A stretch of DNA of 39,800 bases from Streptomyces sp. ISL-100 (lineage in GTDB: Bacteria > Actinomycetota > Actinomycetes > Streptomycetales > Streptomycetaceae): contig NZ_JAGGOK010000086.1 in the NCBI RefSeq assembly GCF_018614615.1, positions 1 through 39,800 of the forward strand. The letters run 5' to 3'. The notes under the pieces are model-generated. The model did no database searches. It was given only the letters and a program-made list of their open reading frames with translations, and had not been told where the DNA came from. Made by a program: the position numbers and the translations under genes. Positions 23,833-32,337 of the stretch are shown piece by piece; the first letter of the stretch is position 1; each line of letters begins with the position of its first letter.

Positions 23833-25287
23833 CTAGCTGATCTTCATCTGGGCCATCATGCCCATCGCCGAGTGGTCCAGCATGTGACAGTGGTAGACGT
23901 AGACGCCGCGGTAGCTGTTGAAGTGCAGCTTGATCCGGACCGTATCACCGGGAGCCATCCGAATCGTGTCCTTGAGACCGGCCTCCTCCGGGCCAGGCTC
24001 TCCGCCGTTACGCTCGATGACCCGGAACTGCACCAGATGCACATGGAAGTTGTGCGGCACAAACTCGCTGGGATTAGTGATCGTCCAGATCTCGGCGGTG
24101 TCTTGCTGAACGTTGATGTCAATGCGATTCGGGTCGTAGACCTTGCCGTTGATGGTGGCTACCCAGGACGAGTCGCTTGCCTGCGACATGTTCAGCTCCA
24201 TGGAGCGTTCCTGAGAAGCTTCCGGCTGCGCGGGCAGGGTCCGCAGGATGGCGGGAACTGAACTCGGATCATGCACCTTGCGGACCACATCCAACCGAAG
24301 CACCGGGCGCACCTCCTCCGAGTCTCCGGCGGGCCCAACAGTGTTCTGCAGGACGAGCTGGGTCCCGACCGGGTAGCGGGAGAAGTCGATGACGACATCG
24401 GCACGCTCTCCGGGAGAGAGCCAGAGGGTGTCGGTGTCATAGGGGCGCGGGAGCAAGCCGCCGTCGGATCCGATCTGAGTGATCGGGGAACTGTCGGCGA
24501 GGCGGAGCCGTAGGTGGCGGAGGTTCGAGGAGTTCAGGAGCCGGAAGCGGTACTTGCGCGCAGCGACCTCGAAGTAGGGGGCGGGCTTGCCGTTGGTGAG
24601 GAGTGTGGGACGCCCGAATATCTCGTCCATGACGTAGACGAGTTGACCGGACTCGTCGAAGTGAGCATCGCGCAACGCGATGGGGACGTCATACGAGCCA
24701 GCGGGCAGCGGAAGCGCCAACTCATCGGCGTCGGTGAGCAGGTAGGAGCCGGATAGGCCCCGGTAGACATGCTCCGACTCACTGTGATGGGCGTGGTCGT
24801 GGTACCAGAGTGAGGCGTGAGGCTGCCGATTGGGGTAGGTGTAGGTGCGGGTCTTACCCGGCTCGAACGTATCCATCGGCGCGCCGTCGTCGGCAGCCGC
24901 GACAGAACCCCCGTGCAGGTGCACCGAGAGGGGATCCTGCAGCAGATTGCGGTAGGTGACTGAGACCGGCCGGCCAGACCGGGCCTTGATGGTGGGCCCG
25001 GGAAAGCTCCCGTTGAAGGTAAGGACATCCGTGACCGCCCCGGGAAGTATCCCTGCGCGGGCGCTTCGGACGGGTACGACATATCTGTCAACACCGCCTG
25101 ACACGGATACCGGGGTGAGAACCGGCAGCACAGGAAGCTTAGTACGGAACGGCTCCGGTTCCGCCAGTGCACTGGCCCCGCTCTCCGCAGGCTTTGCCAT
25201 GACCAGAGGAGCAAGCGCGACGCCGGTGAAAGCGCCGGACAGAGTGGTGGCCGCACCGACTCTGAGTAGGCCACGTCGAGTGAGCAT
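23833..25287 (-). CDS. Tat-exported multicopper oxidase
   Basis: A 484-residue protein. The Tat signal begins MLTRRGLLRVGAATT. The copper motifs are complete: HLHGG, WYHDHAHH, HNFHVH and HCHMLDHSAMGMM (T1 Cys-less trinuclear and Met axial region, in the order usual for CotA, bilirubin oxidase and phenoxazinone synthase). It oxidises phenols, aminophenols or metal ions with O2 outside the membrane. The ribosome site AGGAGG precedes ATG 25287. It lies between the IS1380 relic and the uvrA-like gene. A role in oxidising a catechol/hydroquinone product is possible, but it could equally be an unrelated copper-handling enzyme. Confidence 0.9.
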   Translation of the reverse strand: MLTRRGLLRVGAATTLSGAFTGVALAPLVMAKPAESGASALAEPEPFRTKLPVLPVLTPVSVSGGVDRYVVPVRSARAGILPGAVTDVLTFNGSFPGPTIKARSGRPVSVTYRNLLQDPLSVHLHGGSVAAADDGAPMDTFEPGKTRTYTYPNRQPHASLWYHDHAHHSESEHVYRGLSGSYLLTDADELALPLPAGSYDVPIALRDAHFDESGQLVYVMDEIFGRPTLLTNGKPAPYFEVAARKYRFRLLNSSNLRHLRLRLADSSPITQIGSDGGLLPRPYDTDTLWLSPGERADVVIDFSRYPVGTQLVLQNTVGPAGDSEEVRPVLRLDVVRKVHDPSSVPAILRTLPAQPEASQERSMELNMSQASDSSWVATINGKVYDPNRIDINVQQDTAEIWTITNPSEFVPHNFHVHLVQFRVIERNGGEPGPEEAGLKDTIRMAPGDTVRIKLHFNSYRGVYVYHCHMLDHSAMGMMAQMKIS

Positions 25288-25319
25288 GAATTCCTCCTGA
25301 CAACACAGTTGTGCGCGTC

Positions 25320-25348
25320 ATTACATAGGACACCGTTACGCGAGTCAA
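25320..25348 (-). promoter_or_regulatory. Promoter of the multicopper oxidase gene
   Basis: On the minus strand -35 TTGACT (25343-25348), a 17-base spacer and -10 TGTAAT (25320-25325) lie 33 bases before the start. A small palindrome ACAAC-ACA-GTTGT between promoter and start could be an operator. Confidence 0.5.
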
Positions 25349-25469
25349 CCTTCCATTACATCCAACTCTGTTCCAGACAAGAGAGGCCCATGGGGCGGCA
25401 TACGGTGGCGGACGTCCCGTCAGCTCCTGAGGTTGCCGGTCACCGTGCCGCAGGGTGCCCCGCTTGCCT

Positions 25470-25530
25470 GTCAAGCGCCTGTCAATCGAACGTCAATGCT
25501 TGTGTACGTCCCCTGACTGTCGGCTAGGGT
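25470..25530 (+). promoter_or_regulatory. uvrA-like gene control region with three 11-bp-spaced repeats
   Basis: GTCAAGC (25470), GTCAATC (25481) and GTCAATG (25492) are direct heptamer repeats with 4-base spacers. This is the layout of SARP/OmpR-type activator sites. A -10-like TAGGGT lies at 25525-25530. The sequence GAACGTCAATGCTTGT (25488-25503) recurs with two changes upstream of the P450 operon. Confidence 0.5.
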
Positions 25531-25566
25531 GCCGTGATCGATACAGCCCACTGCCAGGGGAGAGGC

Positions 25567-28038
25567 ATGGAAGAGCACTCTGTACGGTTAGGCACGGCCG
25601 GGTGGATCGAGGTGACGGGCGCCCGCACACACAATCTGCGCAGCGTGGACGTACGGATCCCCCGCGGAGCGGTGGTGGCGTTCGTGGGGGTCTCCGGCAG
25701 TGGAAAGACCTCGTTGGCCATCGACACACTGCACGCCGAGGCCCAACTGCGCTACCTGGAAGGGCTGGCGCCGTTCGTGCGGCAGTACGTCACTCCAAAG
25801 GACCGGCCCCAGGTGGACCGGATCACCGGTCTGGGCGCCACCCTGGCCGTGGACCAGCGGCACCTCAACCACAACGCCCGGTCCACCCTGGCCACGCTCA
25901 CCGGCGTGGATGCCTACCTGAGCCTGCTCTACTCCCGGGTGCCCGCGCTGGCCCGCGATGGCGCCATCGAGCTGTCCTCCGCCCATTTCGACCGTTACAG
26001 CACCGAGGGCAGCTGCACGGTGTGCCGGGGCGCGGGAGCCACACTGCACGCCGATCCCGATCGGATCATCACCGACCACGACCTGCCGCTCACGAGGGGC
26101 GCCTCTCCGTGGTTCGACCGCTTCCGTTCCGGCGAGCAGGCGGCTGTCCCGTTCCTCTTTGAACGCCACGGTGCCGACCCCGAAACACCGTGGCGGGATC
26201 TACCCGAGGGGCTGAAGCACGCCCTGTTGTATGGCACCGGCGACGAGTCGGTGGCGGTAAGCATCGACCTGCCGAACAAGAACTCCGACGCGGAGCTCAC
26301 CTACCGCTACAACAAGCCCGTGCGCGGCGCGGTGGCCGAGGTGGAACGGCTGTTCTCGGCGGCTGGCACCGAGAACGCCAAGAAGCGCTACCTGCCGTAC
26401 ATGCGGATGGTCGACTGCACTGAGTGCGAGGCGAGCGGTTACGGCGTGCACAGCCGCACCCAGCGCCTGGGGGCGATGACCTACTCCGAGGTGGTCCTCG
26501 CGCCGGTGCGCGAGGCATGCCGCTGGCTGGAGGGGGTGCCGGACGGCCTGGAGGGTGCACAGTTGGAAGTGGCACAGTCCCTGCTGCCGGAGCTGTCCGG
26601 GCGGCTGAAGCTGCTGTCCCGGCTGGGACTGGGACACGTGCAGTTGTCCCGTTCGGCCCCGACTATGTCCGGTGGGGAGATGCAGCGGGCGCGCGTGGTC
26701 GGTCAGCTGGCCAGCGGCCTCACCGGGATCGTGTATGTCCTGGACGAGCCGTCCTGCGGCCTGCACCCTGCCGACAAGGAGCAACTAGCGGACATCGTGC
26801 GGGGGCTACGGGACGCCGGGAACACCGTCCTTCTCGTCGAGCACGACACCGGGCTGATCGCCGGCGCGGACTGGGTCGTGGAGATCGGGCCGGGCGCGGG
26901 CGAGCACGGTGGCCGGCTGGTGGCCTCGGGGCCGCCGGCCGACCTTCTAGGCAATCCGGAGTCCCGTACCGCGCCGTATCTGGCGGCCTCCGGCCCCCGG
27001 GTGGTCCGGCGGCGCCGGACCACCGGGACGGACCGCCTGGAGCTGCACGGCGTCCACAGCCACAATGTCCGGATCCCGCAACTTGATCTGCCGCTGGGCG
27101 TGCTCAACTGTCTCACGGGGGTGAGCGGCAGCGGCAAGAGCAGCCTGCTGCACAACTGCATCTCGGCCGCGGTCGGCGCCGCCGTCGAGGGCAGCCGGGT
27201 GGACACCGTCGACAAGGTCGTCGGTGCGGACGCCTTCGGCTGGGTGAGCCTGGTGGACCAAGAGCCCATCGGACGTACCCCGCGGTCGAACCCGGCCACC
27301 TACTCCAAGGCCTTCGAGCACATCAGGTCGCTCTTCGCCGGCACCGAGGCCGCCCGGCGCAAGGGACTGAGCCCCTCTGCCTTCTCGTTCAACTCCGGCG
27401 GTGGGCGGTGCGAGACCTGCGCGGGCTACGGCCGGCGCTCGGTGGACATGCACTTCCTGCCGGACGTCACGGTCACCTGCGAGGGGTGCGAGGGCCGCAG
27501 GTTCGGCCCGGAGGTACTCTCGGTACGGCACCAGGGACTCGCGGTGGACGAGGTGCTGGCCCTGACCGTCGACGAGGCGGCGGAGGTATTCACCGAGCCC
27601 GCGGCGCTGGCGGGCATCCTCGGTACGCTGCAGCGCGTCGGACTGGGCTATCTACAACTGGGGCAGAGCTCGACCGAGCTCTCCGGCGGCGAGGCGCAGC
27701 GGCTGAAACTGGCCGCGACGATCACCCGCGGGGCACGGGGCCGGCGATCCGGCTTGGTGCTGCTGGACGAGCCGGTCACCGGCCTGCACCCGGCCGATGT
27801 ACAGCGCCTGGTGGACACGTTCGACGCCCTCCTCGTCGAGGGGAACACCGTGGTCATCGCGGAGCACGACCTGCACGTGGCCGCTGCCGCGGACTGGATC
27901 GTCGATCTGGGGCCGGGCAGCGGCGAGGCGGGCGGGCTGGTCTGCGGCGAGGGCACGCCGGAGGCGGTGGCGGCCACCGACGGACCGACTGCCCGGTACC
28001 TGCGGCAGATCATCGGCACCGACCGGCGCAGCGGCTGA
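25567..28038 (+). CDS. UvrA-like ABC protein, probable self-resistance
   Basis: An 823-residue UvrA paralogue, shorter than the roughly 940-950 of repair UvrA. It has two ATPase modules: Walker A GVSGSGKT (about 40) and GVSGSGKSS (about 517), with signatures SGGEMQRAR (about 367) and SGGEAQRLK (about 705). Zinc-finger CxxC pairs are at CTVC (about 149), CTEC (about 283), CETC (about 614) and CEGC (about 637). Such shortened UvrA relatives (DrrC in daunorubicin, and UvrA-like proteins in THIQ clusters) protect producers of DNA-binding or DNA-alkylating compounds. The start is ATG 25567 with GGGGAGAG upstream. It stands alone, with its own promoter and terminator. Confidence 0.92.
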   Translation: MEEHSVRLGTAGWIEVTGARTHNLRSVDVRIPRGAVVAFVGVSGSGKTSLAIDTLHAEAQLRYLEGLAPFVRQYVTPKDRPQVDRITGLGATLAVDQRHLNHNARSTLATLTGVDAYLSLLYSRVPALARDGAIELSSAHFDRYSTEGSCTVCRGAGATLHADPDRIITDHDLPLTRGASPWFDRFRSGEQAAVPFLFERHGADPETPWRDLPEGLKHALLYGTGDESVAVSIDLPNKNSDAELTYRYNKPVRGAVAEVERLFSAAGTENAKKRYLPYMRMVDCTECEASGYGVHSRTQRLGAMTYSEVVLAPVREACRWLEGVPDGLEGAQLEVAQSLLPELSGRLKLLSRLGLGHVQLSRSAPTMSGGEMQRARVVGQLASGLTGIVYVLDEPSCGLHPADKEQLADIVRGLRDAGNTVLLVEHDTGLIAGADWVVEIGPGAGEHGGRLVASGPPADLLGNPESRTAPYLAASGPRVVRRRRTTGTDRLELHGVHSHNVRIPQLDLPLGVLNCLTGVSGSGKSSLLHNCISAAVGAAVEGSRVDTVDKVVGADAFGWVSLVDQEPIGRTPRSNPATYSKAFEHIRSLFAGTEAARRKGLSPSAFSFNSGGGRCETCAGYGRRSVDMHFLPDVTVTCEGCEGRRFGPEVLSVRHQGLAVDEVLALTVDEAAEVFTEPAALAGILGTLQRVGLGYLQLGQSSTELSGGEAQRLKLAATITRGARGRRSGLVLLDEPVTGLHPADVQRLVDTFDALLVEGNTVVIAEHDLHVAAAADWIVDLGPGSGEAGGLVCGEGTPEAVAATDGPTARYLRQIIGTDRRSG

Positions 28039-28050
28039 ACCGAACGGCAC

Positions 28051-28083
28051 ACGTCGGGCCTGGCAAGAGGCCGGGCCCGACGT
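28051..28083. terminator. Hairpin terminator between convergent genes
   Basis: ACGTCGGGCC (28051-28060) pairs perfectly with GGCCCGACGT (28074-28083) around a 13-base loop. Outer GCACA/TGTGC can extend the stem. It serves the uvrA-like gene and the P450 operon that ends at 28102. Confidence 0.8.
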
Positions 28084-28101
28084 TCTGTGCGCGCAGCGCG
28101 C

Positions 28102-28545
28102 TCAGCTCTTGCGTGGTGTCAGTTTCGCCATCGGGAACTTCCGCTCCGTGCGAGCCTGGTAGTCCGAGAAGAAGGAGGCCAGCGAGGTCGCCTTCGCCCA
28201 CAGTTCGGGGTGCTCCTCGTCGGTCGCGATCTCGACGTCGGCCTCGTAGAGCTCGTTGCCGACCTCCACGATGACGGTCTTCGCCTCCCGGAGGTTGCGG
28301 AACCACAGCGGCTCCTGTGGCGCTCCGCCGAGCGAGCCCGTGACCACGTAGGCCCCGTTGTGGGTGAAGTAGACCAGCGGCTTGGTGCGCGGTTGGCCGG
28401 TGCGGCGGCCCTTCACCGTCATCAGGAGCACCGGCATTCCCAGCATCTTGTTCCACACGCGCCCCTTGGTGGCTCGGTAGACCTTGATGTTGGTCTTGCT
28501 GATGGTCCGTGTGAAAGCCTTCTCCAGTGCGTTCGGCACCGTCAC
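28102..28545 (-). CDS. Ddn-like deazaflavin (F420)-dependent oxidoreductase
   Basis: A 147-residue protein of the nitroreductase-family deazaflavin-binding fold. GRVWNKMLGMPVLLMTVKGR and RTGQPRTKPLVYF form the F420-phosphate site; GSLGGAPQEPLWFRNLR and an A.V.........LW....... tail follow. These enzymes carry out hydride transfer with F420 on many substrates. It is last in the operon P450, methyltransferase, FAD monooxygenase, Ddn. The gap to the preceding gene is 43 bases. A late reduction step on the antibiotic scaffold is plausible but not shown. Confidence 0.85.
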   Translation of the reverse strand: MTVPNALEKAFTRTISKTNIKVYRATKGRVWNKMLGMPVLLMTVKGRRTGQPRTKPLVYFTHNGAYVVTGSLGGAPQEPLWFRNLREAKTVIVEVGNELYEADVEIATDEEHPELWAKATSLASFFSDYQARTERKFPMAKLTPRKS

Positions 28546-28588
28546 TCTCCTTGTCGCTGCGGGATCGCGGGATGGCTCCAGGGCGCGG

Positions 28589-30061
28589 TCAGGCCACGGG
28601 GTCGCCCAGCCAACGGCCCACCTCTGCCCGGAAGGCAGGCTGATCGGGGTGGTCGGACGCCCAGCCGACGTGACCGTCGGGACGGACCAGGAGCGCCTCG
28701 GGGAGCCGGCCGGACGCTCGGCGTACGTGCGCCGCGGTGAGGTGCTCCGGCCAGAGCCGCTCGGCGGCGCGGGCCAGCTCGCCCGCGGGCGAGCTGTCGA
28801 GGAAGACCGCCTTCCCGCTGTTCAGCAGCGGGAACAGCGACTCCTCGGCACCCGAGGCGAGGGTCAGTGTGGTGTCGGGTACCCGGCGGCCGGTCATCCG
28901 GTGGGCGCCCTTGCCGTAGCGCGTCTTGGTGCCGGCCATCTCGGTGATCACGCTCCGCTGGAGGGCGGGGACGTGGAGCAACTGTTTGACCGTCCAGCGC
29001 GCCCCCCGCAGCAGCGGACCGCGCGCGGTGTTGAACCGGAACACGCTCTCGGTCTGCCGGAGGATCCTCGCGGCCAGTGGCCGCAGCTCCGCCTCGTAGC
29101 TGTCCAGCAGGTCCGCGGGCGCCCAGCCCTGCACGGTCGCGGCGAGCTTCCAGCCCAGGTTGACCGTGTCCTGGATGCCGAGGTTCAGCCCCTGGCCGCC
29201 GGCGGGGGTGTGGGCGTGCGCGGCGTCACCGGCGAGCAGCACCCTGCCCACCTGGTAGCGCTCGGCGAGCCGCTGCTCGCTCCGGAAGCGGCTGAGCCAC
29301 CGCGGGCTGTGGATGCCAAGGTCTACTTCGAGGATGTCAGCTGCGCTGCTGCGTATCTCCTCCAACGTGACCGGTTCGCCGACCGGCACCTGCATGCGTC
29401 GGTGATCCTGGATCATGAGCCGGAAATGCCCGTCGGGGAATGGCATCACGGCCACCATGCCGCGGTCGGTGTGCCGGGCGAAGACCTGCTCGTCCTCGGG
29501 AACGTGTTTCAGCTGGACGTCGGCGAGGATGGCGGAGAACTCGGACGGCATGCCCGGGAAGGAAATCCCGAGCAGACTGCGCACCGTGCTCCGGATGCCA
29601 TCGCAGCCGACCACGTAAGACGCCCGCTCGGTGTGCTCGCCCTCCGGGCCCCTGACCGTGACGGTGACACCGTCGGCGTCCTGCTCCAGGCCGGTCACCT
29701 CGGTGCCGCGTTCAATGACCGCGCCGCGCTTGAGGGCCCAGGCCTCGAGGACCTCTTCGGTCTGCACCTGGGGGAGGATCAGGTTGTAGGCGTGCCGACT
29801 GTCGATGTACCGCCTCATGTCGATGCCGCGGCCCTTGGAACCCAGGGAGACCACCGGTGACTCGAGCCCGCGGGTGAGGAACTCCTCCACCTCGCCGCGC
29901 ATTTCCATGATCTCCAGACAGCGCGGCGTGAGCGCGAAGGCGCGCGAGTGCGGGTAGCGCTCGGAACGCCGTTCCAGGACCCGGCACGGCACCCCGGCCA
30001 GCCCCAGCTCGGCCGCGAGGGTCAGCCCGGCAGGTCCGGCGCCGACGATGAGGACCGTCAC
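28589..30061 (-). CDS. FAD-dependent aromatic monooxygenase (PHBH family)
   Basis: A 490-residue class A flavin monooxygenase: N-terminal VLIVGAGPAGLTLAAELG (FAD), the mid motif VVGCDGIRSTVR (DG motif), and GRVLLAGDAAHAHTPAGGQG (FAD ribityl motif GD). The C-terminal thioredoxin-like tail is the one seen in polyketide and aromatic hydroxylases. The GTG start overlaps the methyltransferase stop (GTGA). In saframycin-type pathways a flavin monooxygenase of this kind hydroxylates the phenolic ring toward the quinone, and that is the most likely function here. The exact substrate is unknown. Confidence 0.88.
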   Translation of the reverse strand: MTVLIVGAGPAGLTLAAELGLAGVPCRVLERRSERYPHSRAFALTPRCLEIMEMRGEVEEFLTRGLESPVVSLGSKGRGIDMRRYIDSRHAYNLILPQVQTEEVLEAWALKRGAVIERGTEVTGLEQDADGVTVTVRGPEGEHTERASYVVGCDGIRSTVRSLLGISFPGMPSEFSAILADVQLKHVPEDEQVFARHTDRGMVAVMPFPDGHFRLMIQDHRRMQVPVGEPVTLEEIRSSAADILEVDLGIHSPRWLSRFRSEQRLAERYQVGRVLLAGDAAHAHTPAGGQGLNLGIQDTVNLGWKLAATVQGWAPADLLDSYEAELRPLAARILRQTESVFRFNTARGPLLRGARWTVKQLLHVPALQRSVITEMAGTKTRYGKGAHRMTGRRVPDTTLTLASGAEESLFPLLNSGKAVFLDSSPAGELARAAERLWPEHLTAAHVRRASGRLPEALLVRPDGHVGWASDHPDQPAFRAEVGRWLGDPVA

Positions 30062-30735
30062 GATGTCTCCTTTGGCGGTGCTGTCCGAGCCCCGAATGCG
30101 ATACGTTCCGCCCAGGTCGTGGGGTACGGCCGGGCCGCGGACTCAGGTCGCGCCAGCAGGCGGACGAAGCCGCCTTCCTCCCGGGTGACCCGCAGCGGGT
30201 GCAACCCGCCGGCCCAGGCGAGACGGGCGAAATCGGTCGGGGAGTGATGCCGGACCATCCGGCCGGTCAGGCGCAGCAGTGCGCCCATCAACAGCCCCGG
30301 CGGGGCGTGTTCGACCACGACGACCAGTCCGCCGGGACGGGCCACCCGGGCCGCTTCGCGCAGTGCCGCCCGGTGATCGGACCAGTGGTTGAAGGACGTG
30401 GTGCTCAGTACCAGGTCGACGCTCGCGTCGGGCACCGGCAGCCGCTCCGCGGTGGCGACCGCCAGCTCGGCCTGCGGCAGCCGACGGCCAGCCACGTCGA
30501 TCATGCGCTGCGCCGGGTCGACCCCCCGCAACCGGGCCTGCGGCCAGCGCTGCGCCACCAGGTCGAGCAGCACTCCGGTGCCGCAGCCGATGTCGAGCAC
30601 GGACCGCGGCACGGTCCCGTGCGCGGCCACCGCGGCGAGAGCCAGTCGGTGCGCGACTCCGCAGGTCGCGCCATGCTGCTGGTCGTAGGTGTCCGCGGCC
30701 TTATTGAAGGCCGCCACGAATCCGGGATCCTTCAT
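30058..30735 (-). CDS. Class I SAM-dependent methyltransferase
   Basis: A 225-residue Methyltransf_11-type protein. Motif I is VLDIGCGTGVLLDLV, and the acidic loop DPAQRMI follows. Motif II/III residues include LSTTSFNHWSDH and ARPGGLVVVVEHA. It overlaps the P450 stop by ATGA and the next gene by GTGA, so all three are translated together. It could methylate nitrogen (as in the N-methyl group of saframycins), oxygen or a ring carbon; the sequence does not decide. If it proved to be a tyrosine C-methyltransferase, the chlorotyrosine model would need revision. Confidence 0.85.
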   Translation of the reverse strand: MKDPGFVAAFNKAADTYDQQHGATCGVAHRLALAAVAAHGTVPRSVLDIGCGTGVLLDLVAQRWPQARLRGVDPAQRMIDVAGRRLPQAELAVATAERLPVPDASVDLVLSTTSFNHWSDHRAALREAARVARPGGLVVVVEHAPPGLLMGALLRLTGRMVRHHSPTDFARLAWAGGLHPLRVTREEGGFVRLLARPESAARPYPTTWAERIAFGARTAPPKETS

Positions 30736-32132
30736 ACCAGGTCGACCGCCTCTCGTACGGAGCCGGTCACCGCGGCCAGCTGCCGGTCCCGGCCGGGTGC
30801 GGCGACGGTGACCGGAAGGCCGTGGTCGGGCACCAAGGAAATCTTGATCTTTCGGTCGATCCGGGTGCCGTCCACCACCGGCAGCCGGAAGCGCTGCAGG
30901 AGGATGCTGAGCACGATCTTCATCTCGAGGAGCGCGAAGGCGCGTCCCAGGCAGCTGTGCGGGCCGGCGCCAAACGGGAGATAGCCGTACGAGTCCAGGG
31001 AGGCCCCGGTCCAGCGGTCGGGGCGGAAGTCGAGCGGGTCGGTGAAAACCTCGGGCAGCCGGTGCGAGACGTAGGAACTAAAGAACAGGGTGGTGTCCCG
31101 GGGGATCCCGTACGGGCCGAGTGTGCAGTCCTCGGCCGCGTAGCGCAGGCCCATCGAAGCGGGTGGGAAGAGCCGCAGGGTCTCCTTCAGCACCCGGTCG
31201 AGCAGCGGGAGCCGGTCGAAGTCGGCGGCCTCAGCGGGGGCGCCTCCCAGCTCGGCCTCCAGCTCGTCGCACAGGTCGTTGCGCACCTGCGGGTGCTGGT
31301 CGAGCATCAGCAGGGTCCAAGTCAGGGCAGAGGCACTGCTGTCGTGGCAGAACGAGGTGTAGGCCTCGCCGACCAGCTCGTCCTCGGTGAGTCCCTGGCC
31401 CTGGTCGTCCCGGGCGGCGATCAGCATCGAGATGATGTCCTCGCCCGGGTTCTCCCGCTTGGCCACGATGATCTCCCGAATCGCCGAGTCGAGCTGGTCG
31501 GCCGCGCGCAGCGTCCGGCGGTAGGACATGCCGGGCACGTCCAGCGGCAGCAGCAGCGTGGTGGGGGCGGTGGCCGAGGCGAGCAGCCGCTCCATCAGCC
31601 CGTTGAGCCGGTCGACGTCATCGGTCTCCGCGACGTCGAAGAGGGTCCGCATGCCGATGCGGAGCATCAGCCGGGAGAGATCGTGATCGATCCGCCGGAC
31701 CTCGCCGACCTGGAACCGGTCCAGCTCCTCCTCGGTGACCTCCACGATCGCCTTGTGATGCTGCGCCACCGCCCGGGAGTGGAAGGCGGGTTGCATCAGT
31801 CCCCGGTGCCGGCGGTGCGGGTCGCCGTTCAGCTTGAGCAGACCCTGAGTGAGCCGGGCCATCCCCGAGCGCGGTGGCATCCGCAGTTCCCGGAAGGCGT
31901 CGGCGATGAAGCTCTGCGGCCGCCCGAACATCTCGCGCTGGTACTTCGGACCGAAGACGAAGACGTGCTTCGGAGCGCGCGGCGTCGTGGTGCTGATCTC
32001 GCCGTACCGCTGATGCATGGACGTGAAGAAGGCCAGGGGGTCGGCAAGCATCTTCAGCGCGCGCAACTGCCAGCCGAGAACCGGCAACTGCGCCGGCCCC
32101 GGCAGACGGGGAGCCGTGATTCGCCTGGGCAC
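30732..32132 (-). CDS. Cytochrome P450
   Basis: A 466-residue soluble P450. The heme loop FGAGPHSCLGRAFA has the thiolate Cys. The K-helix has ETLR, and the PERF-like region is DFRPDRW. The I-helix reads FCHDSSASAL instead of the usual AGHETT, so Ser replaces the Thr that assists O2 activation. The N-terminus with PGPAQLPVLGW resembles class II-like bacterial P450s such as CYP102/CYP51 relatives. GTG 32132 has GGGAGG upstream and opens the right-arm tailoring operon. A hydroxylation or oxidation of the assembled scaffold is likely. Confidence 0.9.
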   Translation of the reverse strand: MPRRITAPRLPGPAQLPVLGWQLRALKMLADPLAFFTSMHQRYGEISTTTPRAPKHVFVFGPKYQREMFGRPQSFIADAFRELRMPPRSGMARLTQGLLKLNGDPHRRHRGLMQPAFHSRAVAQHHKAIVEVTEEELDRFQVGEVRRIDHDLSRLMLRIGMRTLFDVAETDDVDRLNGLMERLLASATAPTTLLLPLDVPGMSYRRTLRAADQLDSAIREIIVAKRENPGEDIISMLIAARDDQGQGLTEDELVGEAYTSFCHDSSASALTWTLLMLDQHPQVRNDLCDELEAELGGAPAEAADFDRLPLLDRVLKETLRLFPPASMGLRYAAEDCTLGPYGIPRDTTLFFSSYVSHRLPEVFTDPLDFRPDRWTGASLDSYGYLPFGAGPHSCLGRAFALLEMKIVLSILLQRFRLPVVDGTRIDRKIKISLVPDHGLPVTVAAPGRDRQLAAVTGSVREAVDLV

Positions 32133-32160
32133 GGGGGACCTCCCAATATGTAAATCATCC

Positions 32161-32240
32161 TGTCAAAGGTGCAGAGTAGTTCATGACAAAGTGAATGACA
32201 ATGCTTGTAATACTTGTTCGACTAGTGTCAACTGTCTCCT
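32161..32240. promoter_or_regulatory. Control region of the P450 operon
   Basis: This is an unusually A+T-rich stretch for the window. It holds several TGTCA/TTGACA elements on both strands (TGTCAA 32161-32166; TTGACA on the minus strand at 32225-32230; TGACAAAGTGAATGACA). It also holds GAATGACAATGCTTGT (32193-32208), 14/16 identical to the element before the uvrA-like gene. A single promoter cannot be fixed by eye. Confidence 0.5.
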
Positions 32241-32273
32241 GGAGCGGTCGATCCCCCCGTGGCCGCGTGAAAA

Positions 32274-32315
32274 CGCCACCGGACCCGCCGCGGGTGAGCG
32301 GCGGGTCCGGTGGCG
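32274..32315. terminator. Strong hairpin terminator of the SDR gene
   Basis: A perfect 17-bp inverted repeat, CGCCACCGGACCCGCCG (32274-32290) with its complement (32299-32315), encloses an 8-base loop. It lies 22 bases past the SDR stop on the minus strand and separates it from the P450 promoter. Confidence 0.85.
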
Positions 32316-32337
32316 TACTGCGAGCGTGCCTGGGAGT

